A stretch of 64,000 nt of DNA from Strigamia acuminata (Eukaryota; Arthropoda; Chilopoda; Geophilomorpha; Linotaeniidae): NCBI GenBank assembly GCA_949358305.1, contig CASHSZ010000120.1, positions 1 to 64,000 on the forward strand, in the 5' to 3' direction. Position numbers and translations under genes: made by a program. Below, one piece after another: positions 41,516-52,802 of the stretch (its first letter is position 1; each line of letters begins with the position of its first letter). Below the pieces are notes generated by a model that did no database searches, was not told where the DNA came from, and was given only the letters and a program-made list of their open reading frames with translations.

Positions 41516-43456
41516 ATGGCGGATTCCGGCAAATCTCACCAATTTTCAATTCCACGACTGAACTCTGATAACTACGAATCTTGGTCCCGAAATATCCAAT
41601 TTTTGCTCTTGGAAAAAGGAGTAGATGATTTCATCTCAGAGAATCCTCCGGTCAGAGACGAAGCCTGGGATCAGCCTCGAAAACAGCTTCACGACGACCG
41701 TTCAAAGCGTGCAAAAGCCTTGCTTGGCTTGTTTGTCGAGTCCCAATATCAGGACATTGTTCTTGCTGCGGACTCCGCACGTGACGCCTGGGTAGCCTTG
41801 AAAGCGACATTTCAGCCGACTTCTCTTGCCCGAATTGCTAAACTCCGCCGAGATTTCCTGATGATGCGTTTACTTCCGAATGAAGACATGTCAGTTTTCA
41901 TTAGCCGTGTCACCAAAGCCCGTGCCGTTTTGAAGGACTTGGAAGTCACATTTTCGGATTCGGATGTCGCTTATCAACTTTTGGATTTGTTACCAGATTC
42001 GTACGAGGCGACCGTGCAAACGATTTACCATTGGTCTAAAGCGGATTTCACATTAAAGGGAGTCTCCGACCATCTTCTCTCCGAATTTAATCGTTTGAAG
42101 ATGAAGAATGCAGATTCGGGGTCATCGACTAGTTTACAGTCAGCGAGTTCGTCTTCGAGTGCACCGACGAGAGTTTTCAAGCCCTTGTCACAAATTCAGT
42201 GCTTTAATTGCAAGGAAATGGGACACTATGCGAACAAGTGCCCCAAACCTCGAGTCCAGGGCGTTGCCTCTTCCAACTCGTCTACCAATCGTGGTCACCG
42301 ATCTTCGTCTCGGAACCGCAAAAGTGGACGCGGTAATGCAACACCACCTGCCCCGAGTGCTCAAAGTGTTTCAAGTGCAAGGTCCGGTTTAGGTTTCTTT
42401 GCACGGTCAGAATCCAACGTCGCATCGACTTCGTCTTTGGAATGGCTAATTGATTCGGGTTCATCTGATCACGTGTGTTGCCGTCGTGATTCTTTTTCGA
42501 CGTACAAGCCCGTTTCGAATTATTTCATCATTTTGGGTGAAGGCCGTTCACGAGTTGATGGTATAGGTGACGTGGTTTTGCGGATTGGTCGTGGTGGCGC
42601 GAAAGGAGAATTTCCCGTCACAATGCATAATGTTCTTCATGCCCCCGCTTTTTCGCGTAATTTAGTCAGTTTGTCAAAAATTGATCGCGCCGGACTACAT
42701 TTTGTGGCTTCAAATGGTTTAATGACCATTTTTGATCCGTCCGACAAAGCCAAACAATTTCTTTTGCATGCCAAACTGAAGGATGATTTATATTCCCTTC
42801 AGCATGTCTTGCCCGCAGATCCTACATCTGCGCCGCTTCCTGCGCTTACGGCCACCTCAGTGGTCAAGCCGGTCCTCTCTGCGCAGACTATAAAGCCTGC
42901 TCGGCATGTCACTTTTGCCGAGGGACCTGCTTTATCCCCTCCTTGTAAGCCCCCGAAGGGGAAGTTATCCGATTTAGAGCTTTGGCACCGGAGATTTGGG
43001 CATTTTAATACCGAAGGTTTACACTTTTTAGCGAAATCTCCGAATGCTTCCGGAATCGATATTTCGACTTCCGCATTTCCGGCATGTGCCGTGTGTGCTC
43101 GTTCTAAATCCACCCGAGCCTCGTTTCCGAGTGCAAAGAATAGAATTTCCAGTAAGAAGCCTTTGGATTTAATCCATATGGACGTTTGGGGAAATTCCCC
43201 AACTACTTCCGTGGGTGGTGCTCGTTATTTATTAACGATCGTGGATGACTTTTCTCGCTATTCCTTTGTTGTCCCTATGAAAACGAAGGGGGAAGTTTTT
43301 GAAGTTTTTAAACTTTTCCATGCTCGGATGGAAACATTATGGGGGGCTGGCTGCATTAAAGCAGTCAGAACCGATAACGGGATGGAATTTTGCTCTAAAA
43401 ATTTCGAAAATTTCTTGCTCCAGCGTGGCATCAGGGCACAGCGCACGAATGTTTAT
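41516..43456 (+). pseudogene. gag-pol: Copia-C gag-pol, truncated in integrase
   Basis: The ATG at 41516 (MADSGKSHQF) opens Gag, zinc knuckle CFNCKEMGHYANKC, protease WLIDSGSSDH, the pre-integrase finger and the first two integrase aspartates (HMDVWG, VRTDNGMEF). The third catalytic residue, RT and RNase H are missing. The frame continues by chance into unrelated DNA to 43558. Gag and protease could still be made. Confidence 0.93.
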
Positions 43457-45074
43457 CCTTATGGCGCGCATGCGGATTTCTCGGAGTGCGAAAGGGACCC
43501 TATTTTTAACATTACGGCGGCCTATACCTTGACCCCCTGTTCGCAGTCTCATGGCTGATTTTGCGGATTTCACTTATTTGTATATTCCGCACGATCGCGC
43601 GCGTTTTATCAACCTTGGGAAAGCCGCTTTCTCAAATTTGCAAATTCCACATTGTGTGAACATGCTACAACGCTTCTGTGCGCGTCAATAAAAAAAAAAA
43701 CCGATTAGAAATGAAATTCAGGGTTTTGTTAAAATAAAAATTATACAATATAATCAGTCTATAATGCTTCTATAATGCTGTTGGTTTAATCAGCACATTG
43801 TAATCGTGTGAAAACACGCGCGCTCGCAATAATACATTACCCAATGTACTTGCACTGGCATGGACCCATCAGTGCGCACTTTCCCGTGCGTGCTGCTTGC
43901 ACTATTTACATCAATTGTTGCTCCACAGGTTGCGCGACCTGCCGGGCAGTTAAGACGTACTAGAATAACCTCAGGATTTGATAAAACCTGATTTTTGGAT
44001 GACACTAAGTAAATGGCAGTGAATGTGAGATGTGAGATACACGATGAATTTAATAAAATTTATATTTCCTAATCATGGGATTGGTTTCACGTTTCATAAT
44101 CCAACAATTAAGTAGAATATCATTATTGCAATTGATTAAAACAAATTTTTTTTACAAATTCTTTGGTTTTACATTTTAAATTTATTTTCCAATAGTTGGC
44201 ACCATCGCAATTGCTGCGAGTTTAAAACACTGCATTCAGCAGAATTTACTGCACTTTCAAATCAAGGCCAGGCATACCTACTGCAAAGTAATGTATAAAC
44301 CATAAAGAAGCCTTTGATTCGGAATTGCCTGTAGGTAATTCTGCGCTGGTCTCCAATGGAAATGTCCGCGCCGGTCTTCCGTGCACGGAAAGTCCACAGA
44401 AAGTCCGTGCATTCCGTGCGCTGGGAGTCCGTGCGTCGTACCGCGTGATCTTGCATTGTTTTTTGTGGGCTTTTCCTGATTAGGATTACTTCCTTTTTAA
44501 CTCTTGAAGAATTAAGTTTGTTTTTTTTGCTCCAAAACGTCCCAAAACGCCTGAAAATCGCGCAACTCGAGGCAAAACATTACAGTGTGTATTCAAATCA
44601 AAACTAGCTACAAATACATGCTGAAATTAGCTAAATTTTCAAATTTTTTGGCTTTCAAGAAGTAATGGAAACATTTGACATAACGTGGATCAGTTGCATT
44701 CAAAAACTAAAATATTTTGTGTTTTACTTCAATTTTAAACTAAAAATGATGTCATTTCCTGTTTAAACCCCTGTTAAAGCTTGAAATACATTTTAACTAA
44801 AAGAAATAAGTTTGTTTTTTTCTTCGGCAGTGACGTGTACACACGAGCACGCCTGAGAACGCCAAAAAATGCTAAAAAACGCTCAAAAACGCCTGAAAAT
44901 CGCGCAACTCGAGGCAAAACATTAATTTTTCATCTTTATTTCAACTTTTGTGACGTTTAAAATTGTGTTCTCATGTTTTTTGCCTCAAGTTGCATTGTCA
45001 TCTGGCGTTTTGGAGTGTTTTTATGTGTTCGCAGGCGTTCGCAGGCGTTTTTTGGCGTTGTCACTCACTCAAGT

Positions 45075-45240
45075 GGCCATTTTTAGCATTTTCCGTAGTA
45101 AAAATGGCCGTTTTTCGTCAAAATGGCCATTTTTAGCCATTTTTCAGAGTAAAAATGTTTTTTTTTCACCGTTTTTATAGTAAAATGGCCATTTTTAGTC
45201 GTTTTTTTAATCAAAAATGGCCGTTTTTATCGTTGAAACG
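45075..45240. repeat. AAAATGGCCATTTT palindrome array
   Basis: A degenerate tandem of AAAATGGCCATTTTTAGCC-like units, each centred on the 14-base perfect palindrome. Equivalent arrays lie at about 46065-46180, 47555-47735 and 63620-63787. Confidence 0.85.
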
Positions 45241-45302
45241 TTATTAAAATGTAACGTTTCAATGGCGTTTTGATCTCGCCTCATTTCCGGTTTTGAAAAT
45301 TA

Positions 45303-45322
45303 ATAAACGCCCCGGCGTTTAT
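45303..45322. repeat. 20-bp hairpin element ATAAACGCCCCGGCGTTTAT
   Basis: Nine bases on each side are perfect complements around CC. The same element is at 45402-45421, 46945-46964, 63850-63869 and 63949-63968, with one- or two-base variants near 45547, 47933 and 48631. It is usually followed by TCGAGGCAA or TCAAGGCAA. Confidence 0.9.
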
Positions 45323-46189
45323 TCGAGGCAATACCCAACTTGGGCTTTTATTCGCGTCGCACCGCATCATCATCTCACCTTGCCTCCCGTCTTGAAAATT
45401 TATAAACGCCCCGGCGTTTATTCAAGGCAAACCATTGTTTATGTAAGTTTTTCCTGATTAGGGTTACTTCCTTTAGAAGAAACACGTTTATTTCTTCTCG
45501 TTTAATCTTGAGTCGTGATCTCGCCTCGTTTCTGGTCTTAAAAATTAATAAACACCCCGGCTTTTATTCAAGGCAATACGGTACGTTTATGAAACCCAAC
45601 TTGGGCTTTCATTTTAAAAAAAGCGCGTGTTCTTACGTCGAACTAAGAGATACAGGTGAATTAGCAACGCCTAATTTGATTTAATAAATAAAGCAAACAA
45701 CATCTCGCCTCACTTCTGGCGTTTGTTCGAGGCAAGCCATTGTTTTTGCATTTTTTTTCCTGATTAGGGTTACTTCCTTTTTAACTCTTGAAGAAATAAG
45801 TATGTTTTTTTTACTCGGCAGTGACGTGTACGCGCGAGTACGCCTGAGAACGCCAAAAAATACTCCAAAACGCCTGAAAATCGTGCAACTCGAGGCAAAA
45901 CATTAATTGTTTATTTTTGTTTCAACTTTTGTAACGTTTACAATTGTGTTCTCATGTTTTTTGCCTCAAGTTGCATTGTCATTTTGCGTTTTGGGGCGTT
46001 TTTAGGCATTTTTAGGCATTTGCGGGCGTTCTTGGGCGTTTTTTGGCGTTGTCATTCAATCAAATGGCCATTTTTAGCCATTTTTAGCCATTTTTCATAG
46101 AAAAATGGTCATTTTTAGCCGTTTTTCATCCAAAATGGCCGTTTTTCATCCAAAAGGGCCGTTTTTCATCCAAAATGGAATAATTGTTG

Positions 46190-46930
46190 TGTCCGGATTT
46201 TATGTCATTTATTGTCTTAATTAAAGTTAACAAAGTGTCTTTAATTTTTGCTTTTCTTGAATTTCAGCTTTTTAGATATTTTTACATATTAAACTTTCAT
46301 TTTTTGTGATTTATTAAAAGTTACAGTGTTTTCATGAATTTTAGTGTCTATGATATTGATATTATCTTTATTCATTGCTATTTAAAGTTTTATTACTTCT
46401 CTGTGTCTTATTTCTTTAATTCTTGCTCATTTTGTGTGATTTTGGATGATTTTTAGTGCATTCGTCGATTTACAGATCACTTGCGTAAGACGCGTGACGT
46501 CATATTTCTTAATCTAGTTCGGTTGTGTTCAAACTTCTAACCTTTTGTTTGGACCTTATTCTTGTGTTATGGATAGGTTTTAGAATTGATTTAGACTAAT
46601 TTGGGGGTGATCTGTCGATTGGTTTGCTTTATTTTTGTCCCGGAACGGTCGTTTTGTCGTTTCGAGCGTTCGTTGTCGGTACGCACTTGTGCGCTGCTGA
46701 CCGAGTTCATTCCGTTCGGCAAACGATTATTTTCAAGTGTTCTTTTAATAAATAGTGCTTTTGTTGTAGGAAATTACATTTCCTAATGTTATTTTATTCA
46801 ATACAGTGTGTATTCTTGATTTTATTCTTGTGTTGAAATTCAAATGTCGTGTTTTGCCGCTCTAGCGGATTTGAAGTGGGCGCCATGCTGGATTTCCCCG
46901 CTAATTTCTTTATTTATCCATTTCATTTGT
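46190..46930. other. AT-rich interval without identified content
   Basis: No motif-bearing frame, tandem repeat or terminal repeat was recognised in this T-rich interval. TGACGTCA occurs at about 46496. It may be a remnant of an element, but no boundary could be set. Confidence 0.4.
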
Positions 46931-48299
46931 CTTTTTGAAAATGAATAAACGCCCCGGCGTTTATGCGAGGCAAGCCATAGTTTTTGTAGGTTCTTTCCTG
47001 ATTAGGGTTACTTGTGACGTGCACGCGCGAGCTCGCCTGAGGACGTCAAAAAAAGCTCAAAAACGCCCCAAAACGCCTGAAAATCGCGCAACTCGAAGCA
47101 AAAAATTACAGTTTGAATTCAAATCAAAACTAACCACAAATACATGCTACAATTAGGTAAATTTTCAAATTTTTTATCAATAAATGATGACTTTCAAGAA
47201 GTATGACAACATTTGACAAAATTTAGACCAGTTGCATTTAAAAACTAAAATATTTTGTGTTTTACTTCAATTTTAAACCAAAAATGACGTCATTTTTTGT
47301 TTAAACCGGCGTTTATTTGAGGCAAACACGCCGCTGAGAACGCCAAAAAATGCTCAAAAACACTCCAAAAGGCCTGAAAATCGCGCAACTTGAGGCAAAA
47401 AATTAATTTTTCATCTTTGTTTCAACTTTTGTGACGTTTAAAATTGTGTTTTCAAGTTTTATGCCTCAAGTTGCATTGTCATCTGGCGTTTTGGGGCGTT
47501 TTGGGGCGTTCGCAGGCGTTTGCACGCGTTTTTTGGCGTTGTCACTCACTCAAGTGGCCATTTTTAGCCAATTTTCGAAGTAAAAATGGCCTTTTTTTAT
47601 TAAAATGGCCATTTTCAGCCATTTGTCATAGTAAAAATGGCCATTTTCAGCCATTTTTTATAGTAAAAATGGCCATTTTTCATCCAAAATGGCCGTTTTT
47701 CATCCAAAATGACCATTTTTATCATTGACACGCTATAAAAATGTAACGTTTCAATGGCGTTTTGACGGAACCGGTAAGTTTTGAAATTTCCCGTGTCCCG
47801 TTATTGTGACTCCTCGTCCGGTTTCTCAGAACCGAAACCCTAATACAGGTGAATTAGTGACGCCTAATTTGTTTTAACAAATAAAGCAAACAACATCTCG
47901 CCTCACTTCCAGTCTTGAAAATTAGTAAACGCCCCGGCGTTTATTCGAGGCAAGCCGTTGTTTTTACAGTAATTTCCTGGTTAGGGTTATTTTTTTTTTA
48001 ACTCTTGAAGAAATAAGTTTGTTTTTTTCTCGCCTGCACGCGCGAGCTCGCATGAGAATGCTAAAAAATAAGCAAAAACGTTCTAAAACGCCCCAAAACG
48101 CTTCAAAATGCTCCAAAAAGCCTGAAAATCGTGCCACTCAAAGCAAAAAATTATGTTCGCATGTTTTTTGCCTCAAGTTGCACGGTTATCTGGCGTTTTG
48201 GTGCGTTCTTGGGGCGTTTTGGTGCGTTCTTGGGGCGTTTTCGGGCGTTTTTTTGGCGTTGTCACTCACTCCCGCACTTTGCTGTCTTGTTTATTACAA

Positions 48300-49100
48300 T
48301 TTGGTTTAGCTGTTGTATTTATTTTTATTTGTTTTATGGTTATTTAATGTGTTTTTGTAGCATTCAAAATGTTTTGTTGCCTAATTTCTCGTTTTGGCGC
48401 CAACTGTTTGTTTGACAACGCCGTGTCAGAATTTAGGGATGATTCTGCTTTGGTTTCTAATTAAAAAAAAAATGTTGTTTTAATTTCAATTGTAACTGCT
48501 TATTATAACGTTATTATTAGTATTTTGTAAAGGTTCATTCTTTTTCCATGTTAATAAAAAATGAAGTAACTTTCGGTGAAAAAAAAAACAGTTAAATGCG
48601 GATCAAAATTAAACACACACGAGAAGTTTAATAAACGTCCCGGCGTTTATTCAAGGCAATACGGTACATTTGTGAAACCCAACTTGGAACCCGAAAATAA
48701 CGTGGGGCCGTCTGAACACCTGGATTTGAATTTTCGTCTACGCGCGCGCCGACGCATGGGGAATGCGGGGTGGGGTTCCTTCCCAGTGTTCCGAACGAGT
48801 CAATTTCACCCCGAAAATATCCCGAAATTGCTGATACATGCATTTCGAGCCAGAAATATTGATCTTCATGTAAATTTTGATTGTTTAGCTTTTTTTTGAA
48901 ATTTTACAAATTTTCCTCATCTCCTGCCTTCTTCGCTCATTTAACACCAAAATGGCCTGCATTGAGGATTTTTCCCATAATCCTTTTCACACGTATGGAG
49001 CGCAAACAGTCGCAATAAATGAAATCAGCGGAATTCGGCCTTGAGTTTGCGACGCCATCTTGAATACGAGTAACAGCACAGTATGGTGTCAATTATTCGA
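48300..49100. other. Non-coding interval
   Basis: It carries one variant of the 20-bp hairpin at 48631-48650. Otherwise no feature was recognised; a 107-codon frame here has no motif and is not called. Confidence 0.4.
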
Positions 49101-49104
49101 ACTG

Positions 49105-49310
49105 ATCGTAAGGCATGGGACAAAAATTGATTAAAAACGAACAAACATGATTAAAAATCAACAAAAATCGACTGAAATCGGACAATAATCAATTCAGAAT
49201 GACAAATAACGATTAAAATTGGCAAAAATTGTCACAAATAGAGAAAAACCGATTAAAAATCAGCAAGAAACCAATAGAAATTGATAAAATCAAATAAAAA
49301 TTAACAAATA
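49105..49310. repeat. Degenerate ATTAAAAATC-type repeat, inverted copy of 56250-56500
   Basis: Segments such as GACAATAATCAATTCAGAAT and TGACAAATAAC appear in reverse complement at about 56340-56380. The two lie on opposite sides of the 4.4-kb palindrome. Confidence 0.7.
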
Positions 49311-49943
49311 TCCATTTTGTTTGCTTTTAAACAAATTAAGAACTTTGAAAACACACGACAATTTTAAACAGTAAACACCGGGGTCAAATAAGCGCCGCTA
49401 CTCGTTTAAACACCGGGGAGGTGTTAGTGAAGTGCCTCGAGTGGAGAAATTAATAAACGCTCGAGGCACCACGGTAGGCTTATTAAACACAAAATATGAA
49501 ACGCTCGATCTTCAACAGGCGCACACGCCCGAGAACACCTCGGCATGCCTCAGCACTCTCCAAGAAACGAGAAAAACCAAGGCAAAAAAAAAAAAAATAC
49601 ACCAAAATTAGGACTAAAATCAAACACACATGGGGCCCGGAAGATTGATAACATCCCGGCATATATTCAAGGCAGTACGCCATGTTTTTTCCACCATTTT
49701 GTAAGTTTATTTCAATATTCATAAAGTTTATTGCTTTTTGTATCATTAGTAGTATTCCCTTGTGTGATGTGGTTTTATAAATATCACACACAACTGCTTC
49801 TGCTGTTTTCTTCACGTTTATGCTTCGTGTATGCACGTGAAGCCCTCGCACATCTTTTGAGCACCTGTACACATTTGGACACGCTCAAGGTGCTACATCG
49901 CGCGCTCAAACGCACTAGATCGCGCGCGCAAACGCGCTACATC
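49310..49943. other. Non-coding interval with CTCGAGG motifs
   Basis: Near 49435-49475, GCCTCGAG and CTCGAGGC face each other. An A-run is at about 49583. A 129-codon minus-strand frame shows no motif and is not called. Confidence 0.4.
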
Positions 49944-49951
49944 ACGCATAT

Positions 49952-50343
49952 TAGGGATAAGAACAGACCGGGATAGGGACTGGACTGGTAATGTTTGCCC
50001 TATGCGGATACGGGACGGGACGGGATTACAGTTGCTAAATTCGTACTGCGAGGCGGAGACAATTTTCTAATTCCAGTTGTTATTTATCACTATTAAGCCT
50101 AATATTGAGCCTGATAATGCTAAAATAAAGTAAATAAACAACAACAACAAACTCATTATTAAAAGTAAATTACACTGTATGACCAAAATATTGTTGTTTC
50201 TTTACTTTATTTTAGCATTATTAGGCCTAATATTAGGCTTAATACTGATTTATTTCAATTATGCAATCATACGCGCGTATTACGCTAACGTAATGGACCC
50301 GGGACGGGTCGGGACCCGAAAATTGGTCCCGTTCTCATCCCTA
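49952..50343. mobile_element. hAT-like foldback MITE (392 bp)
   Basis: The ends are inverted copies: TAGGGATAAGAACAG on the left and TAGGGATGAGAACGG on the minus strand at the right. The 8-bp duplication ACGCATAT flanks it exactly (49944-49951, 50344-50351), the size typical of hAT transposons. Inside, AGCCTAATATTGAGCCTGAT with TAAAATAAAGTAAA (about 50095-50135) is mirrored at about 50195-50250, so the single strand can fold along most of its length. There is no transposase; it would depend on one elsewhere. Confidence 0.88.
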
Positions 50344-50351
50344 ACGCATAT

Positions 50352-50560
50352 ATATATCGCAGACATATCGCGCCCACGACAAAGCACAAACCCATGGCAG
50401 TCACCAAAGAATATTTACGCCGCTTCCACGCACGTTTTATTTTCTCACAGGCCTCTACACATTTAACTTGCGCGCGCACTTGCTACGTGCTCGTGTGGTC
50501 ACAATAAATACCTAATTTTCATTAAAATAACGAATGAACGAAATCACTTCAACCACACTT
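50352..50560. other. Interval between MITE and palindrome
   Basis: It is rich in alternating CGCGCG stretches, which also occur left of the MITE. No gene is seen. Confidence 0.4.
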
Positions 50561-51089
50561 GCTACGGTCGACGCATCGACGGCGATTCGCATGCGTTACC
50601 CCAAATACCGATAAAAAATCGCAGAAAACACTAATCCCGACCCAAAAACCGCCAAAATTACCCTCAACACACGCCAACAACCTTCCACCACTTAAATTAC
50701 ACCGGAAAAAAACAATTTCAAACCGAAAAATCAACAAAAAAGGCCAAAAAAATATTGCAAACAAAGAGAAAAGATCAATTATCGAGGCAAATCCCCACCA
50801 CAAAACAACGCATCGCCGGTATACACTTAAGCGTACAGTGCACAACACTACTGTTTATTTTCAATGATCCAATAAATAAAATTTGAAACAAAGTTGAGTG
50901 GAATTGTACGTTTCTTGTATATTAAAGTTTTTATTTTGTTTGTTTACACTTAATTTTTTTTTTCCATCATAGAATGGCGACTCGATACTTTTGTAGCTCG
51001 AATTCACTTCGTAAACGTGGTCGGTGTTCATCACGCGTCAATGCGCTCGTGCAATAGTATAGGCGCGCATACGATTTGATGCGCGCAAA

Positions 51090-51600
51090 ACTTGCAAAAC
51101 TTGCACGGAATTTGGGCAATTTTTGACAAATTTCAGCAGATTTTTGCCTGTATTTGACAAATTTCAGAAGATTTTTGCCTATATTTGACAAATTTCAGAA
51201 GATTTCCTCAATCCTCAAACATTTGCTGAAATTTCTCATAAAATTTCTAAAATTAATTGAAATTTGTCTGAAATTTGTCTGGAATTTGTCAAATATTGTC
51301 AAAAATCCGTGGAAATTTGTCAAATACTGGCAAAAATCCATGTAAATTTGTCAAAAATTGCCATAATTCGGTGCAAATTGTGTTAGATATTGGAAAAATT
51401 TATTTTAACGCTTCCAACGCGCCAGTAAATCGCGCGTGCACACGCATGGATTTTTCGTCATAGTTGGATGCGCGCAAACCTCACGTAACTTGCGCCAAAA
51501 TTTGGCAATTTTTGACAAATTTCAGCAGATTTTTGCCAGTATTTGACAAATTTCCACTGATTTTTGACAATATTTGACCCAACAACTGCGCCACGTTCCA
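51090..51600. repeat. TTTGACAAATTTC-type minisatellite, left arm
   Basis: Degenerate units of about 31-35 bp contain TTTGACAAATTTCAGCAG and TTTTTGCC. The mirror copy is at about 53930-54440 and a short third copy at about 55635-55715. Confidence 0.85.
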
Positions 51601-52725
51601 GGCGCCGGTTTAGGCATTTTAGACCCGTTTTAGACCGTTTTAGATGGCGAAAACGTTCTCTCCATCATTTTCTACCCCTGGGTGAGGTTTTCAGCGTTCA
51701 TGATTGATGAAAAAGCTGTTTTCTAACTAGCTGTCCCATTGCTAGTTTTGGCGTCAGGTTTTAGCAACCTTCCGATCCGACTCTGTCGTCTGCACGACCT
51801 CCAAGACTGTTTTAGGGTTAATTTGAGTCAAATAATTCATTCTGGGGGTTGTTTTGGGTTTTTTACAAGTGTGTTTTTGTAGTTTTTATTGGTTTCAAAC
51901 ATTGTCAATTCTTTATACAAGTGTAACTTTCATTTCTCTGTATTTTGAGAACTTTGCATTGCAGCAAAGTTCATTTCTTGCCCCTTAATTATTGTGTAAT
52001 TGTTGGTTTTCAAGCCCGTTTTTTAACAATAACTTTATTTGAAGTGCCTATTGTTTCAGGCACGTGCTTCCACGTGCCTTTTATTGTTGAGCAATTTCTT
52101 GGGCAGTTGCGCTCCTGTTGCTAGCATTGCCGCGCGTTCTCCGCGCGTGTACTCGCGCGTTTCGCATCACACACATTCGGGTTCGATGGCCTATCGCGGC
52201 GGCACATTGTGTGGCATAGCGCGGCACGTTGCAATTACGTGACGTGGCACGTTGCTGTTACGTGACGCGATAGCCAGTATTTAAGCAGGGGATTCCATCA
52301 TCGTTTACACAAATGCGCATTGCAACGTGGAGGCGCATTCGAGTCCTTTTCCCAAGCGAAATCGTATTCGATTCGCTTTCGAATCGAATACGAGTTTTGT
52401 CCTTTTTCAACGCGAAATCGTATTCGATTCGCTTTCGAATCGTATACGAGATGGTCGATGATTTTTGTTTCCCGGACTTTGATTCGTATTCGAGTTGTTA
52501 CGAGTTCGTATTTTGATCGTATTCGTATTCGAATCGAATTCGAATCGTATTCGAATCGAATACGAATCGAATTCGAGTCGTATTCGAGATGGTCGATGAT
52601 TTCCACTCGCTCGTATACGCGTTGTATACGAGCTCGTATTTTGATCGTAATCGTAAACAAATCGTTTACAAGTCGTATACAAGTTGTATACGACGTGTAT
52701 ACACCTCGTATACGAACGAAGTTTG

Positions 52726-52802
52726 TGAAAACACAATTTCCAAATAAGACGTATGTGACTACTATGTGTTTTCATGTCGTAGTAAGTATCCGGTGGATTT
52801 TC
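52726..52802 (+). repeat. 77-bp palindrome spacer, also used in the second foldback region
   Basis: This non-palindromic segment (from TGAAAACACAATTTCC to GGTGGATTTTC) recurs inverted at 58116-58192 and 59490-59566, and direct at 58948-59024 and 60322-60398. In each case it is flanked by the CGTATACGAACGAAGTTTG arm end. Confidence 0.93.

Larger units (their letters stand above)
39920..43456 (+). mobile_element. Copia-C, 3'-truncated Copia element, same family as Copia-B
   Basis: It has a 280-bp 5' LTR, primer site (40200-40210), leader and gag to mid-integrase on the plus strand. Coding sequence differs from Copia-B at about five residues in 640. Homology ends after TNVY of integrase at 43456, where the 18.5-kb repeated segment starts. 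No 3' LTR is present. The satellite variant at the insertion point suggests GAATA as the target site, but the right copy is lost. Confidence 0.95.
43457..45453. repeat. Long direct repeat, first copy (at least 1,997 bp)
   Basis: From CCTTATGGCGCGC onward this equals 62004-64000, offset 18,547, and the match is cut only by the window end. 43457-44460 shows no gene or clear repeat. 44500-45453 holds palindromic minisatellites. Confidence 0.95.
44500..48300. repeat. Cluster of recurring non-coding modules
   Basis: The same modules return in the same order about four times (starting near 44500, 45440, 46930 and 47880). The modules are: a CTGATTAGGGTTACTTCCTTT segment (shortened by drift in places), runs of AAAACGCC units, GAAAATCGCGCAACTCGAGG, TGCCTCAAGTTGCAT, a GGCGTTTTGGGGCGTT run, and an AAAATGGCCATTTT array. 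No coding frame is shared between rounds. Confidence 0.75.

Noticed and set aside
46180-46900. Solo LTR starting near TGTTGTGTCCGG
   Set aside because: No matching CA end, target duplication or second copy could be found.
43559-49943. Short frames of 60-110 codons in the minisatellite region
   Set aside because: They are not conserved between repeated modules and consist of the minisatellite words.
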